A stretch of DNA of 64,000 bases from Bacillus gobiensis (GCF_001278705.1 NZ_CP012600.1:2170190-2234189); one strand, 5' to 3'; positions 47,845 to 57,750 are shown, numbered from the stretch's first letter. Notes: a model not told the origin generated them from the letters alone. A program made the numbers and translations.

Positions 47845-48651
47845 TCACCTCTCTATTTGCTGTTTTTCTGTGTCTATTAATTGATCTGTAAAATTGCGCG
47901 CTGCCTGAAACACGTCTTCCCGTTCAGGTTCGTTAAATATTTCATGATACAAACCCTCCCACTCCCGGTATGATTTGTTGTGGGATTTTAACTGGTTAAA
48001 CCAATTGATAACCATTGATTTATCAACCACTTTATCGTCTCCTGCCTGCATAAGAAGCAAAGGAATATTCAAATAAGCTTCCGTGGGTTTGGCTGTTTCT
48101 TCGATTGCTTTCAAAAGCTCGCGATACCATCTGACCGAAACCTTTGTAATATAAAGGGAATCATTTTCGTCTGCCTGGATAACCTCTTGATTTCTTGTGG
48201 CCATTTCGATCGTAAGCCCAGAATCAACACGAAAGGTAGGGAGAACTTTATTCAACCCTTTTGAAGCAATATCGAGAAACTTGTTTACTTTAACTTGCAC
48301 GCCAAGACAAGGCGAGGATAAAATGATACCCTTAACAGGAGAGCTGTGATTCTCCTTATACCATGTGATCGCGATGAGTCCGCCCATGCTGTGTCCAAGA
48401 AGAAACAACGGCAATTCCATTTTTTTCGCTTCTTCCACCCACAGGGTAACCTCATCGATGTATTCCCTGAAAGAATTGATATGACCTCTCGCCCGTGTCG
48501 ATGTTCCTTGTCCAGGCAAATCGCCCATGATGACATTGTAGCCCGAGGTTCTCCACATTTCAATTAACCATTTATATCTGCCGTGATACTCACAAGCACC
48601 ATGAATAATCACAATTGTTGCAACAGGCTGTTCAGCAAACCATTTCCACAT
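47845..48651 (-). CDS. ytpA: YtpA, alpha/beta-hydrolase (lysophospholipase)
   Basis: A 268-residue serine hydrolase of the monoacylglycerol lipase type. The oxyanion region is IIHGACEYHGRY, the nucleophile elbow GHSMGG, and the late histidine GLYHEIFNEPE. B. subtilis YtpA makes the phospholipid antibiotic bacilysocin. The start follows GAGGTGA. It forms an operon with ytpB, which also acts on membrane-lipid substrates. Confidence 0.92.
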   Translation of the reverse strand: MWKWFAEQPVATIVIIHGACEYHGRYKWLIEMWRTSGYNVIMGDLPGQGTSTRARGHINSFREYIDEVTLWVEEAKKMELPLFLLGHSMGGLIAITWYKENHSSPVKGIILSSPCLGVQVKVNKFLDIASKGLNKVLPTFRVDSGLTIEMATRNQEVIQADENDSLYITKVSVRWYRELLKAIEETAKPTEAYLNIPLLLMQAGDDKVVDKSMVINWFNQLKSHNKSYREWEGLYHEIFNEPEREDVFQAARNFTDQLIDTEKQQIER

Positions 48652-48690
48652 GATCTCACCTCAAATTTATTTAGAAAGGAAGTTGTCTAG

Positions 48691-49218
48691 ATGATATATT
48701 CATTTAAGCAGATCACACCCGACATTCACGAAACTGTTTTCACCGCTGATCATACCATTATAACAGGTGATGTAAAAATCGAAGAATATTCAAGCATCTG
48801 GTTTTCAACCGTTATCAGAGGAGACGTTGCTCCAACGAGAATAGGCAAGCGGGTTAACATTCAGGATCTATGCTGTCTTCATCAAAGCCCAAATCGCCCG
48901 CTGATCATTGAAGATGACGTAACAGTAGGACATCAAGTGACATTACACAGTTCGATTTTGCGGAAAAAATCACTCATCGGAATGGGCTCTCTTATTTTAG
49001 ACGGTGCCGAAATCGGAGAAGAAGCCTTCATAGGAGCCGGCAGCCTCGTCCCACCAGGAAAAAGGATCCCCGCAAGGCATCTTGCATTTGGCAGACCTGC
49101 AAAAGTCATACGCCCTTTAAATGAAAAAGATATAAAAGACATGGAGAGAATTCGCAGAGAATATGTTGCAAAAGGACAGGAATATAAATCGGCGGCGAGA
49201 TTCCCATCTTCGCCATAA
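48691..49218 (+). CDS. ytoA: YtoA, gamma-carbonic anhydrase-like protein
   Basis: A 175-residue left-handed beta-helix protein built of hexapeptide repeats, with the gamma-class carbonic anhydrase features RGDVAPTRIG, NIQD and VTVGHQVTLH (zinc-ligand histidines). The family is often called CaiE/PaaY-like. Enzymatic activity is uncertain. Its start follows AAAGGAAG. It diverges from ytpA. Confidence 0.9.
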   Translation: MIYSFKQITPDIHETVFTADHTIITGDVKIEEYSSIWFSTVIRGDVAPTRIGKRVNIQDLCCLHQSPNRPLIIEDDVTVGHQVTLHSSILRKKSLIGMGSLILDGAEIGEEAFIGAGSLVPPGKRIPARHLAFGRPAKVIRPLNEKDIKDMERIRREYVAKGQEYKSAARFPSSP

Positions 49219-49391
49219 TTACCTTACCATTTTTCTCACGTTAAGCAAAAGCTTTACCACCTCTTTGTATAGAAGAACATCGTCAGCTTTTACATTCCTC
49301 TTACGAAAATTCACATAAAGTTATTATTTCCATCACAATTTCCTAATACCATAGAAGTAAAGATATATTTCATCAAATGGAGGGGTCAGCG

Positions 49392-50534
49392 ATGAAAATT
49401 GCGATATTTACGGATACATTTGTTCCTGACGTCAATGGCGTTGCCAAAACGTTGAAAAGGTATACGGAATATTTGGAGAAAAACGGCCACAGCTATATCG
49501 TATTTGCACCCGAAAGTACAGTTGAAACGAAATTCTCAAACCATATCCACAGGTTCTCCAGCCTGCCCTTCTTTCTCTATCCGGAATGCCGTTTAGCACT
49601 GCCTAAGTTTCATCAAATTAAAGCCGAGATTCATCAGTTCAAACCTGATCTGATTCATATTGCGACTCCATTTAATATGGGGCTTTGCGGGCTTCATTAC
49701 GCAAAAAAATGGAATATCCCGCTTGTCGGATCCTATCACACAAATTTTGACCAGTATTTATCCTACTATGATTTACAATTGCTCTCACGTTTTTTCTGGA
49801 AATATATGCATTGGTTCCACAAGTCCTTCCAGAAAATCTTCGCTCCTTCTGAAGAGACGTTGAACGAATTAAAAAGTAAAAAATTCCAAAATCTCTCTCT
49901 TTGGAAACGAGGAGTGGATTGTTTGAATTTCAGTCCCTCGCATTCTACCCCTGATGTGAAAAAAAACTATTCAATAAATGACGATACCTACCTATTATCT
50001 TATGTTGGACGGCTGGCGCCCGAAAAGGACTTGAAATCCCTATTAAAAGCTGCAGAACACCCGCTGCTAGCTGAAAAAAACATTCATTGGCTGATTGTTG
50101 GTGACGGTCCGATGAAGCACCACCTCGAAAGCCAAGCACCCCCAAATATGACGATTGCCGGCTATAAAAAAGGTAAAGAGCTATCTGAGATTTATGCGAG
50201 CTCGGACCTGTTTGTTTTTCCGTCCCCTACTGAAACATTCGGAAATGCAGCACTTGAAGCTTTAGCATCTGGCACGCCTGTCATCGGCGCAAATTCAGGC
50301 GGTGTAAAAAATGTGATCTCTCATGGGCATACCGGGTTTTTAGCTCAGCCTAACAATCCGGAAGAACTCGCCGAACACATTGCGTTTTTGCTTGAGAATA
50401 CAAAATTACGGAAAATATTTGAGAAAAACGCCAGAGAATATGCCCAATCCCAAAGCTGGGACACGATTTTTAATGATTTATTGCTGGAATGTGAAGAAAT
50501 TGCCTTTCCTAAAGAGACGAAAAGATACGCATAA
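49392..50534 (+). CDS. GT4-family glycosyltransferase
   Basis: A 380-residue glycosyltransferase with the GT-B fold. The N-terminus IAIFTDTFVPDVNGVAKTL and the C-terminal donor-binding EX7E region (PSPTETFGNAALEAL) are typical of GT4 enzymes of the mannosyltransferase/glycolipid synthase kind. It is probably cytoplasmic or membrane-associated. The acceptor is unknown; glycolipid or cell-wall polymer synthesis is most likely. The ATG at 49392 follows GGAGGGG; five open codons precede it. It is flanked by a strong bidirectional terminator. I do not recall this gene at this place in B. subtilis. Confidence 0.85.
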   Translation: MKIAIFTDTFVPDVNGVAKTLKRYTEYLEKNGHSYIVFAPESTVETKFSNHIHRFSSLPFFLYPECRLALPKFHQIKAEIHQFKPDLIHIATPFNMGLCGLHYAKKWNIPLVGSYHTNFDQYLSYYDLQLLSRFFWKYMHWFHKSFQKIFAPSEETLNELKSKKFQNLSLWKRGVDCLNFSPSHSTPDVKKNYSINDDTYLLSYVGRLAPEKDLKSLLKAAEHPLLAEKNIHWLIVGDGPMKHHLESQAPPNMTIAGYKKGKELSEIYASSDLFVFPSPTETFGNAALEALASGTPVIGANSGGVKNVISHGHTGFLAQPNNPEELAEHIAFLLENTKLRKIFEKNAREYAQSQSWDTIFNDLLLECEEIAFPKETKRYA

Positions 50535-50568
50535 GAAAAACTCACCATGTCTGGTGAGTTTTTCTTTA
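50534..50568. terminator. Bidirectional terminator between the GT4 gene and asnB
   Basis: AAGAAAAACTCACCA pairs with TGGTGAGTTTTTCTT across three bases; the ends overlap both stop codons. Confidence 0.92.
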
Positions 50569-52464
50569 ACCAAAAATGACTTCTTTAGGCTGATGATTCA
50601 TTGCTTCAGGAAGCATTTCTTTTTCTACAAATATTTTGTGCCAAATCATGAAGATAAGCACGGTCCATATTTTTCTGCTGTAATCCGCTTTATTGGCGCA
50701 ATGATCTTCTAAAAGCCTTAGCACATAGCTTTTATCGATATAGGCATCCGTTTCACTCTCTTTAATGATTGTGATCGCCCAATCATGCATTTCATTTTTC
50801 AGCCAATGGCGGATAGGGACAGGGAAACCTAATTTTTTTCGATTTAACACGTGGTCTGGAACAATTCCCTCGGCAGCTTTTCTAAGAATATACTTGGTTG
50901 TGCCGTCCTTTGTTTTTAAATGATCCGGTATTTTAGATGCTATCTCAAACACATTTTTGTCCAAGAACGGAACCCGCAGCTCTAAGGAGTGGGCCATCGT
51001 CATTTTATCAGCTTTTAATAAAATGTCTCCCCTCAGCCAGGTATGAATATCAACGTACTGCATTTTATTCACGTCACTGTAATCCTTGCTTTCCGCAAAG
51101 AAAGGATGGGTGACATCACGATAGCTCACGCTTGGATCGTACTGCTTAATAACCTGTTGCTTCGCTTCTTCTTCGAATATTTTCGCATTTCCGATATAAC
51201 GGTTTTCAAGCGGAGTACAGCCTCTAACTATAAAGCTTTTCCCTTTCATTCCTTCCGGCATAACGGATGCCAGCCTAAGCAGCATTTTTTTCAAGATAGA
51301 TGGAATACGCTCAAAAGGTTTTAAGGAAAGGGGCTCGCGATAAATGTTATAACCGCCGAATAGCTCGTCAGCGCCTTCTCCGGACAGAACAACCGTTACT
51401 TGCTTTTTCGCCTCTTTCGCAACAAAATACAATGGAATAGCAGCAGGATCAGCAAGCGGATCATCCAAATTCCAGATGATTTTCGGCAGCTCATTCATAT
51501 ATTCTTCTGCAGAAATAATCGCGTGGTAGTTCTCTACCCCAAGTTTTTCAGCTGTTTCCTTGGCAACATCCACTTCACTGAAGCCTTCCTGTTCAAATCC
51601 GACAGAAAATGTTTTCAGTTCAGGGTGGAATTCCTTCGCAACAGATACGATAAATGAAGAATCAATACCGCCTGACAGGAATGACCCCACCGGCACATCG
51701 CTTCTCATATGGACATTTACAGAATCGTAAATGATATCTCTTACTTCTTTGATCAGCTTGCCTTCTTCCGTTGCAGATGGCTGGAAGCTTACCTTCCAAT
51801 ACGTATTAAATTGGAGCTCGCCTCCCGGGCGCAAAGTAAACTGCTGGCCGGGACCTACTTTTTTTACTTTTTCGTCCAATGTATCGGGCTCTGGCACAAA
51901 TTGAAAAGACATGTATTGCTGTAGAGCTTTTTTATCTAATGAAAAATCGTTGGACACAGAGGATAAGCTTTTTCTTTCGGAAGCAAAATAGACCTGTCCA
52001 TCGGTTTTCTTATAGTATAAAGGTTTGATTCCAAACGGATCTCTTGCACCATATAACAGTTTTTCTTGTTTATCCCATATTAAAAAAGAAAACATTCCCC
52101 TTAAACGGGAAGCAGCATCTTCTTTGTATCTGCAGTATGTAGCGAGAAGAACCTCCGTGTCAGAGTCTGTCTCAAATGTATACCCTTCTTGTGTTAATTC
52201 TTCTTTTAATTCAATATAGTTATATATTTCACCATTAAAAATGATCCAATAGTTTTCGTCTTCATATGATAAAGGCTGTTTGCCGTTTTCAACGTCGATA
52301 ATGCTCAGTCTTCTAAAACCGAATCCTACATGAGCATCGTGATAATATCCTTCATCATCTGGTCCGCGATGAACAATCGACCGATTCATTTGGGCAATAA
52401 TCTCTTTTTGATTATCTACCTGTGATAATGGCCGATGGTTTAGAACTCCTACAAACCCACACAT
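50566..52464 (-). CDS. asnB: Asparagine synthase (glutamine-hydrolysing) AsnB
   Basis: A 632-residue enzyme that makes asparagine from aspartate with glutamine and ATP. The N-terminal Ntn amidotransferase domain has Cys2 as nucleophile (MCGFVG). The synthetase domain carries the PP-loop SGGIDSSFI. The length equals B. subtilis AsnB, which like this gene lies beside metK. The start follows GGAGGAAA, and a likely sigma-A promoter is upstream. Confidence 0.96.
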   Translation of the reverse strand: MCGFVGVLNHRPLSQVDNQKEIIAQMNRSIVHRGPDDEGYYHDAHVGFGFRRLSIIDVENGKQPLSYEDENYWIIFNGEIYNYIELKEELTQEGYTFETDSDTEVLLATYCRYKEDAASRLRGMFSFLIWDKQEKLLYGARDPFGIKPLYYKKTDGQVYFASERKSLSSVSNDFSLDKKALQQYMSFQFVPEPDTLDEKVKKVGPGQQFTLRPGGELQFNTYWKVSFQPSATEEGKLIKEVRDIIYDSVNVHMRSDVPVGSFLSGGIDSSFIVSVAKEFHPELKTFSVGFEQEGFSEVDVAKETAEKLGVENYHAIISAEEYMNELPKIIWNLDDPLADPAAIPLYFVAKEAKKQVTVVLSGEGADELFGGYNIYREPLSLKPFERIPSILKKMLLRLASVMPEGMKGKSFIVRGCTPLENRYIGNAKIFEEEAKQQVIKQYDPSVSYRDVTHPFFAESKDYSDVNKMQYVDIHTWLRGDILLKADKMTMAHSLELRVPFLDKNVFEIASKIPDHLKTKDGTTKYILRKAAEGIVPDHVLNRKKLGFPVPIRHWLKNEMHDWAITIIKESETDAYIDKSYVLRLLEDHCANKADYSRKIWTVLIFMIWHKIFVEKEMLPEAMNHQPKEVIFG

Positions 52465-52509
52465 GGCTTTTCCTCCATTAATTATTAGTTTAATAACCAG
52501 ATATCTTAT

Positions 52510-52538
52510 ACTTTACAGGAATAGAATTTATTCGTCAA
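52510..52538 (-). promoter_or_regulatory. Probable promoter of asnB
   Basis: On the minus strand, TTGACG, 17 bases and TAAAGT lie about 45 bases upstream of asnB. Confidence 0.55.
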
Positions 52539-52565
52539 AAACATTCATCGTTCAAAATCAAATGA

Positions 52566-52590
52566 AAAGCCGCTAACCAGCGGCTTTTTT
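52566..52590. terminator. Terminator downstream of metK
   Basis: AAGCCGCT and AGCGGCTT flank a four-base loop with T runs on both strands (TTTTTT on plus; TTTTCATTT on minus). Read on the minus strand it would end metK transcripts that have passed through the element at 52606-52768. Confidence 0.85.
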
Positions 52591-52605
52591 CGTTTCTTCT
52601 TAATA

Positions 52606-52768
52606 CTATTTATCCCGTATTAACGGGCAGTAAGACCCCCACCTTAAGGTTTTGAATGTAAACGAGTAATCCTAGGTGAGGGATAACTGCCCGTAAAAAC
52701 TAGGGTTCGTTCAACTAACAATCAGTGGGGGAAGAAAAGCCCCCCACTGATTGAAGTTTCACTTTATG
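52606..52768 (-). repeat. Structured noncoding element after metK (long copy)
   Basis: A 160-bp element begins on the minus strand at the metK stop codon (CATAAAG). It contains two stem-loops. The first pairs AATCAGTGGGGG-type arms at 52719-52731 and 52740-52753. The second has outer arms CGGGCAGT/ACTGCCCG at 52624-52631 and 52686-52693 and an inner CCCCCACCT/AGGTGAGGG. A shortened copy lies at 33478-33560. It holds no open reading frame. A mobile-element-derived repeat or a structured RNA are both possible. Confidence 0.75.
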
Positions 52769-53963
52769 AAAGTGCTTCAGCCTTCAAAATTTCGGCTTTA
52801 TCTGTTCGTTCCCAAGGCAGATCAAGGTCATGGCGGCCAAAATGTCCGTAAGCTGCAGTTTGTTTATAGATTGGACGTCTCAAGTCGAGCATTTTAATGA
52901 TTCCTGCCGGCCTTAAATCAAAGTGCTTTGAAACGACCTCTGTCAATTTTTCCTCAGAAGCTTTTCCAGTTCCGAATGTATTGATTGAAATGGATACCGG
53001 ACGGGCAACACCAATGGCGTATGCAAGCTGTACTTCACAAGACTCCGCAAGTCCAGCAGCTACGATATTTTTTGCAACGTAGCGGGCTGCATAAGCTGCA
53101 GAACGATCCACTTTAGTCGCATCTTTACCGGAAAACGCTCCACCGCCGTGTCGCGCATAGCCGCCATAAGTGTCAACGATAATTTTCCTTCCGGTAAGAC
53201 CCGCATCTCCCTGCGGTCCGCCTATCACAAATCTGCCGGTAGGGTTAATGAAATATTTTGTCTGTTCATCAATTAGCTCTTTCGGCACTACTGGCGTAAT
53301 CACGTACTCCTTAATATTGCGCTGGATCTGCTCCAGTGATATTTCCGGATGGTGCTGAGTTGAGATGACAATGGTGTCAATCCGGATCGGCTTGTCGTTT
53401 TCATCATATTCAACTGTCACCTGTGTTTTTCCATCAGGTCGAAGATACGGAAGGATGTCTTCCTTTCTCACTTCCGTTAAACGTCTTGAAAGTTTATGTG
53501 CAAGTGAAATCGGCAGAGGCATGAGCTCTTTTGTTTCATTGCAGGCAAATCCAAACATCAGCCCTTGGTCTCCTGCTCCGATTGCTTCGATCTCAGCATC
53601 TGACATCGTTCCTTCACGGGCTTCCAATGCTTTGTCTACACCCTGCGCAATATCGGCAGACTGCTCATCTATTGAAGTAAGTACAGCACACGTCTCAGCA
53701 TCGAAGCCATACTTCGCGCGAGTATAGCCAATCTCTTTTATCGTTTCACGGACCGTTTTTGGGATATCTACGTATGTTGTTGTTGTGATTTCACCGCTTA
53801 CAAGAACGAGACCCGTTGTGACAGAAGTTTCACAAGCAACTCTTGCATTTGGATCCTTTTTCAAAATCTCATCTAAAATACTATCAGAAATTTGGTCACA
53901 TATTTTATCCGGATGTCCCTCTGTAACCGATTCTGATGTGAAAAGACGACGTTGTTTGGTCAT
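52764..53963 (-). CDS. metK: S-adenosylmethionine synthetase MetK
   Basis: A 399-residue enzyme that forms SAM from methionine and ATP. The family motifs [18 protein letters not shown](L)MFG and the phosphate loop GGGAFSGKD are intact. Nearly identical to B. subtilis MetK except for the last residues, which end EALS, where the stop codon is shared with the repeat element. The start follows AGGAGG. The leader carries a SAM-I riboswitch. Confidence 0.97.
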   Translation of the reverse strand: MTKQRRLFTSESVTEGHPDKICDQISDSILDEILKKDPNARVACETSVTTGLVLVSGEITTTTYVDIPKTVRETIKEIGYTRAKYGFDAETCAVLTSIDEQSADIAQGVDKALEAREGTMSDAEIEAIGAGDQGLMFGFACNETKELMPLPISLAHKLSRRLTEVRKEDILPYLRPDGKTQVTVEYDENDKPIRIDTIVISTQHHPEISLEQIQRNIKEYVITPVVPKELIDEQTKYFINPTGRFVIGGPQGDAGLTGRKIIVDTYGGYARHGGGAFSGKDATKVDRSAAYAARYVAKNIVAAGLAESCEVQLAYAIGVARPVSISINTFGTGKASEEKLTEVVSKHFDLRPAGIIKMLDLRRPIYKQTAAYGHFGRHDLDLPWERTDKAEILKAEALS

Positions 53964-54099
53964 TATTCAATTTCCTCCTGAAAATACGATTAACACCTAT
54001 ACAAGGTATTAATCTGCTATATGATACGGAACTCGTTCCCTCTCGGTCTATTTTACGGTAAGCTCTGCCTGCCAAATGAACCTGGAGTTGTTTTTTACA

Positions 54100-54285
54100 G
54101 CTCAAAAAACCTTATCCTTACTAGAGGAAAGGTTCTACATTTGCAAGCCTTTCACTCTTATCGATCAAGGTATGAATAGAACCTTGCGACAGGTTAGCAC
54201 CTTGGTTTTCATTGAATAAGAAAACCGGTTGCTGGGCTTCATTGGGCCTGTCCCTCCGCCAGCTCGGGATAAGAGAATCCGTTCA
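54100..54285 (-). ncRNA. SAM-I (S-box) riboswitch of metK
   Basis: On the minus strand P1 is CTCTTATC/GATAAGAG (54268-54275 with 54155-54162). Within it lie the S-box core pieces GAGGGACAGGCCC, GAAGCCCAGCAACCGG and AAGGTGCTAACC. A terminator hairpin (AACCTT with AAGGTT, then TTTTTT, 54101-54134) follows. SAM binding should end transcription before metK. Confidence 0.95.
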
Positions 54286-54292
54286 ATGACTA

Positions 54293-54322
54293 ATCATAGC
54301 GCAATCCTTCTTGTTGTGTCAA
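54293..54322 (-). promoter_or_regulatory. Sigma-A promoter of the metK leader
   Basis: On the minus strand, a perfect TTGACA, 18 bases and TATGAT lie just before the S-box. Confidence 0.75.
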
Positions 54323-54390
54323 TATGGCAAACCTCTTCTGTTGAAAAGGTTCAAAAGAACTACATAATTAGTATAGATTATTAAAATTAA

Positions 54391-54401
54391 TGTGTTATAC
54401 T
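54391..54401 (+). promoter_or_regulatory. pckA extended -10 with CcpN-type operator
   Basis: TGTGTTATACT contains an extended -10 (TGT-TATACT) and matches the CcpN operator consensus as I remember it (TRTGHYATAYW) at every position. In B. subtilis CcpN represses pckA and gapB on glycolytic carbon sources. No clear -35 is seen. Confidence 0.6.
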
Positions 54402-54444
54402 ATTTTTAAATTTGCTATAAAATAATGTGTAAAGGAAGGTAAAT

Positions 54445-56028
54445 ATGACTCCATTGGAAATGAAAAGTGAGCTGCAATCATTGTTAACCGGCGAAAACAC
54501 GAAATTCAATTTATCCGTTCCCAAGCTTGTTGAAAAAATTCTTTTTCGAAATGAAGGGATCTTAACTTCCACTGGAGCGATTAGAGCGACGACTGGCGCA
54601 TATACCGGCAGGTCGCCTAAAGACAAATTTATCGTTGAAGAAGCTTCCTCAACGGAAAACATTGATTGGGGAGCAGTAAATCAGCCGTTCTCAGAAACGG
54701 CATTTGATAAGCTTTACACAAAAGTGACCGATTATTTAAAACAGCGCGAGGAATTATTTGTGTTTGAAGGATTTGCAGGAGCTAATGAAAAATATCGCAT
54801 ACCGATTACAGTTATTAATGAATTAGCGTGGCATAATTTATTTGCGAGACAATTATTTATCCGGCCGGGTACATCTGACTACAAGACCGTCGAAACCTCA
54901 TTTACAATTATCTCTGCACCTAATTTCAAGGCGGATCCGGCAATCGATGGGACTCATTCAGAGACGTTTATCATCATATCTTTTAAAAGGAGAGTCATCT
55001 TGATCGGGGGAACAGAATATGCAGGAGAAATGAAAAAATCCGTTTTCTCCGTCATGAATTATCTTTTGCCAGAACGCGGCATTTTACCGATGCATTGTTC
55101 GGCAAATGTAGGACCCGAAGGAAATGTTGCGCTTTTCTTCGGACTGTCAGGGACAGGAAAAACGACTCTTTCTGCTGATCCAAACCGAAAGCTGGTTGGT
55201 GATGACGAGCACGGATGGTCAAATACAGATGTCTTTAACATTGAAGGCGGCTGCTATGCGAAATGTGTTAATCTGTCCGAAGAGAATGAACCACAAATCT
55301 TTAATGCCATCCGCTTCGGCTCAGTGCTTGAAAATGTGATGATCGATGAAATCTCACATGCCGCGGACTACAATGATACATTTTACACAGAAAACACTCG
55401 TGCTGCCTATCCTATCGATGCAATTAACAATAGTTTAAAGCCAAGCATTGCCGGGCACCCGGAGGCAATTGTATTTTTAACCGCAGACGCGTTCGGCGTT
55501 CTTCCTCCGATTAGCAAATTAACAAAGGAACAGGCAATGTACCACTTTTTAAGCGGATATACGAGTAAGCTTGCGGGAACGGAAAGAGGGGTTACATCTC
55601 CGGAAACAACGTTCTCAACATGCTTCGGTTCGCCATTTCTTCCACTTCCTCCTCATGTCTATGCTAAAATGCTGGGCGATAAAATTGAACAGCATGACGT
55701 AAAAGTCTTTCTGGTTAACACTGGGTGGACTGGCGGTGGATACGGAGTCGGAAAGAGAATGAGCCTGAAATATACAAGGACTATGGTGAGGGCAGCTCTT
55801 GATGGAGAATTGAATCATACTGAAATGATTAAAGATGATGTATTCGGTCTTCATATCCCGATTCATGTTCCAGGTGTTCCCGATGATGTGCTCTTTCCGG
55901 AAAAAACCTGGTTTTCCCAAGAAGAATATCAGGAAAAAGCCCGATTTTTAGCCAATGAATTTAAGCTGAATTTTAAAAAGTTCTCCAATATACCTTCCGC
56001 TATTAAAGAAAAAGGCGGGCCAAACTAA
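54445..56028 (+). CDS. pckA: Phosphoenolpyruvate carboxykinase (ATP) PckA
   Basis: A 527-residue enzyme that converts oxaloacetate to phosphoenolpyruvate, the entry to gluconeogenesis. The kinase P-loop GLSGTGKT is at residues 233-240, with RSPKDKF near 56-62 and the metal site region DDEHGW. The length equals the B. subtilis enzyme. The start follows AAAGGAAGG. The gene diverges from metK and fits with acsA, which feeds acetate carbon into the same route. Confidence 0.97.
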   Translation: MTPLEMKSELQSLLTGENTKFNLSVPKLVEKILFRNEGILTSTGAIRATTGAYTGRSPKDKFIVEEASSTENIDWGAVNQPFSETAFDKLYTKVTDYLKQREELFVFEGFAGANEKYRIPITVINELAWHNLFARQLFIRPGTSDYKTVETSFTIISAPNFKADPAIDGTHSETFIIISFKRRVILIGGTEYAGEMKKSVFSVMNYLLPERGILPMHCSANVGPEGNVALFFGLSGTGKTTLSADPNRKLVGDDEHGWSNTDVFNIEGGCYAKCVNLSEENEPQIFNAIRFGSVLENVMIDEISHAADYNDTFYTENTRAAYPIDAINNSLKPSIAGHPEAIVFLTADAFGVLPPISKLTKEQAMYHFLSGYTSKLAGTERGVTSPETTFSTCFGSPFLPLPPHVYAKMLGDKIEQHDVKVFLVNTGWTGGGYGVGKRMSLKYTRTMVRAALDGELNHTEMIKDDVFGLHIPIHVPGVPDDVLFPEKTWFSQEEYQEKARFLANEFKLNFKKFSNIPSAIKEKGGPN

Positions 56029-56030
56029 GA

Positions 56031-56063
56031 CAAAAGCTGGCGAATCATATCGCCAGCTTTAAT
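56031..56063. terminator. Terminator of pckA
   Basis: AAAGCTGGCG and CGCCAGCTTT flank an eight-base loop; it reaches the stop of the convergent ytmB. Confidence 0.88.
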
Positions 56064-56304
56064 TGGTTGAATGAAGTGAAACTAATTTATAAGTCAAACG
56101 TGTTTTTTTCTGTTCAAGCTCAAGCTTTTCAATATAGGCTGTTCCGATTTTTTCGCCTTCAATTGTTTTTCTGACTTCCAACGGAATGTCAAGCGGATAA
56201 AGGCGATAGCCTTCTTTCACAAGTACAAAGAGATTTTCATCATTTAGGCGCTTTTCATTTCCTTTCGTTACAATCACCGTATTCAACTCAACCGGCATGC
56301 CCAT
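56059..56304 (-). CDS. ytmB: YtmB, DUF2584 protein
   Basis: An 81-residue soluble protein of the YtmB/DUF2584 family, rich in beta strands by appearance; function unknown. The ATG at 56304 (MGMPVE) is eight bases from AGGAGG; the ATG two codons upstream is too close. It probably forms an operon with ytmA, 37 bases away, as in B. subtilis next to pckA. Confidence 0.88.
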   Translation of the reverse strand: MGMPVELNTVIVTKGNEKRLNDENLFVLVKEGYRLYPLDIPLEVRKTIEGEKIGTAYIEKLELEQKKTRLTYKLVSLHSTN

Positions 56305-56341
56305 GTTCATTTCCTCCTCTTTCCCTCTATTGTAACTTAGA

Positions 56342-57136
56342 TTAACGTATTACGCCGGCGTTTTCCTGAGCTTTCATCCATGCAGTGAGTTGCCGAACGA
56401 TTTTCCGATTTTCTTGCGGGGGAAAATAATGTGTATAATCAGGCTTGTACCAAGCAGTGACCGGAATTCCATGTTCAGCGAGCGCACGTTCAAGACGATA
56501 GGAATGCTCAATCGATACATTTTTATCGAGAAGACCGTGAATGAGCAATACAGGAGCTCTCATGTGATGAAGCTTTTGAAAAGGGGAGCGAAAATCATAC
56601 TCATCCGGCACTTTGCTTGGATTTCCCCCTATCACTCTTTTCATCATTCGCCTTAAGTCCTTTCGCTCTTTATAGGTACAAGCGATATCACTTACTCCTC
56701 CCCAAGAAACAAAGGAAGAAACCTCGTGTTTCATTTCGATGGCCGTCCATATTCCCATGATACCGCCCCGCGAGAAGCCAAAAATATGTATTCGATCCGT
56801 ATGTACACTAGGATGCTGCTGAAGCATACGAAAAGCCGAAAAAGCGTCTTCCCGATCCTCTCCGGCAAAATCCTCATTCCCTTCCCCGCCTTGGTTCCCT
56901 CTGTAAAAAGGAGCAAGTACGACAAAACCCTGTGAAGCAAATTGAATAATTCGACCGGGACGAACCATACCCACACTTTTTATACCGCCGCGCAGATATA
57001 AAAAGCCATCGTGCTTTCCTTCTTTGCAAGGTTCAGCCAGTAATCCCTTCACCTTTAATCCTTGCGATAAATATGTAACGACAAACAAGCGGACATGTTG
57101 GTTTGAAGAAGGAAACCTAGTTTTGTTGATCCACAT
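56342..57136 (-). CDS. ytmA: YtmA, alpha/beta-hydrolase of the prolyl oligopeptidase type
   Basis: A 264-residue serine hydrolase resembling S9-family peptidases without the propeller domain. The nucleophile elbow is GFSRGG, the aspartate region HGLLDKNV, and the late histidine YTHYFPP. It is cytoplasmic by the absence of a signal peptide; the substrate is unknown. The start follows AGGAGTG. Confidence 0.88.
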   Translation of the reverse strand: MWINKTRFPSSNQHVRLFVVTYLSQGLKVKGLLAEPCKEGKHDGFLYLRGGIKSVGMVRPGRIIQFASQGFVVLAPFYRGNQGGEGNEDFAGEDREDAFSAFRMLQQHPSVHTDRIHIFGFSRGGIMGIWTAIEMKHEVSSFVSWGGVSDIACTYKERKDLRRMMKRVIGGNPSKVPDEYDFRSPFQKLHHMRAPVLLIHGLLDKNVSIEHSYRLERALAEHGIPVTAWYKPDYTHYFPPQENRKIVRQLTAWMKAQENAGVIR

Positions 57137-57149
57137 ACCCTACACTCCT

Positions 57150-57181
57150 AAAAAATTAAAAAACCCGGTTTGTCCCGAGTC
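57150..57181 (-). terminator. Terminator of ytkD
   Basis: On the minus strand, ACTCGG and CCGGGT flank a short loop and are followed by TTTTTAATTTTTTA. Confidence 0.75.
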
Positions 57182-57186
57182 AAATG

Positions 57187-57666
57187 CTATTCAGTAATCC
57201 ATCCATTTTGCACCAGCCGTTTCATACTGTGCGTAAGAACACCGTCTTTCATGACAAAGCTGTATCGTTGGTTTTTTTTAATGTTTTCTGGAAGCTCTTT
57301 AAGCAAAACCGGTCCTTTTGTTTCATAGTATGTCGATTGTTTTTCTATTTTATCGATACGGGCAAAGTATATATTTTTAATAATCATTTTTTCTTTACCC
57401 AAAACCTTGTATTGACCTATGTAAGACAGCTCTTCCACAATAGCTCCCGTTTCTTCTTTTACCTCGCGCACTGCTGCTTGCTCTGCCTTCTCCATCGGCT
57501 CAATTTTGCCTCCGGGAAATTCATACCCTCTGTCGCCGTGATCCGTTAAAAGCCAGCTCCCGCGGTAGCGGCATATGACCCATACATGGCCGGGAGCTTT
57601 AGAAAAAGGCTCCTCTTCAAAGGAAAGATGAACCGTATTTCGATAATAATCCTTAAATGTAAACAT
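57187..57666 (-). CDS. ytkD: YtkD, Nudix hydrolase
   Basis: A 159-residue Nudix protein with an intact Nudix box: GGKIEPMEKAEQAAVREV then KEETGA, around residues 52-74. B. subtilis YtkD cleans 8-oxo-dGTP and related nucleotides and is linked to oxidative stress. The start follows AGAGGG. Its terminator is directly downstream. Confidence 0.92.
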   Translation of the reverse strand: MFTFKDYYRNTVHLSFEEEPFSKAPGHVWVICRYRGSWLLTDHGDRGYEFPGGKIEPMEKAEQAAVREVKEETGAIVEELSYIGQYKVLGKEKMIIKNIYFARIDKIEKQSTYYETKGPVLLKELPENIKKNQRYSFVMKDGVLTHSMKRLVQNGWITE

Positions 57667-57750
57667 AAAAATTCCCTCTAATTCCTTTCCTTCTTCCTTT
57701 CTATATCATACCATATCACCGCCTCCGTGAAGAGCCAAAACCGATGTTCT

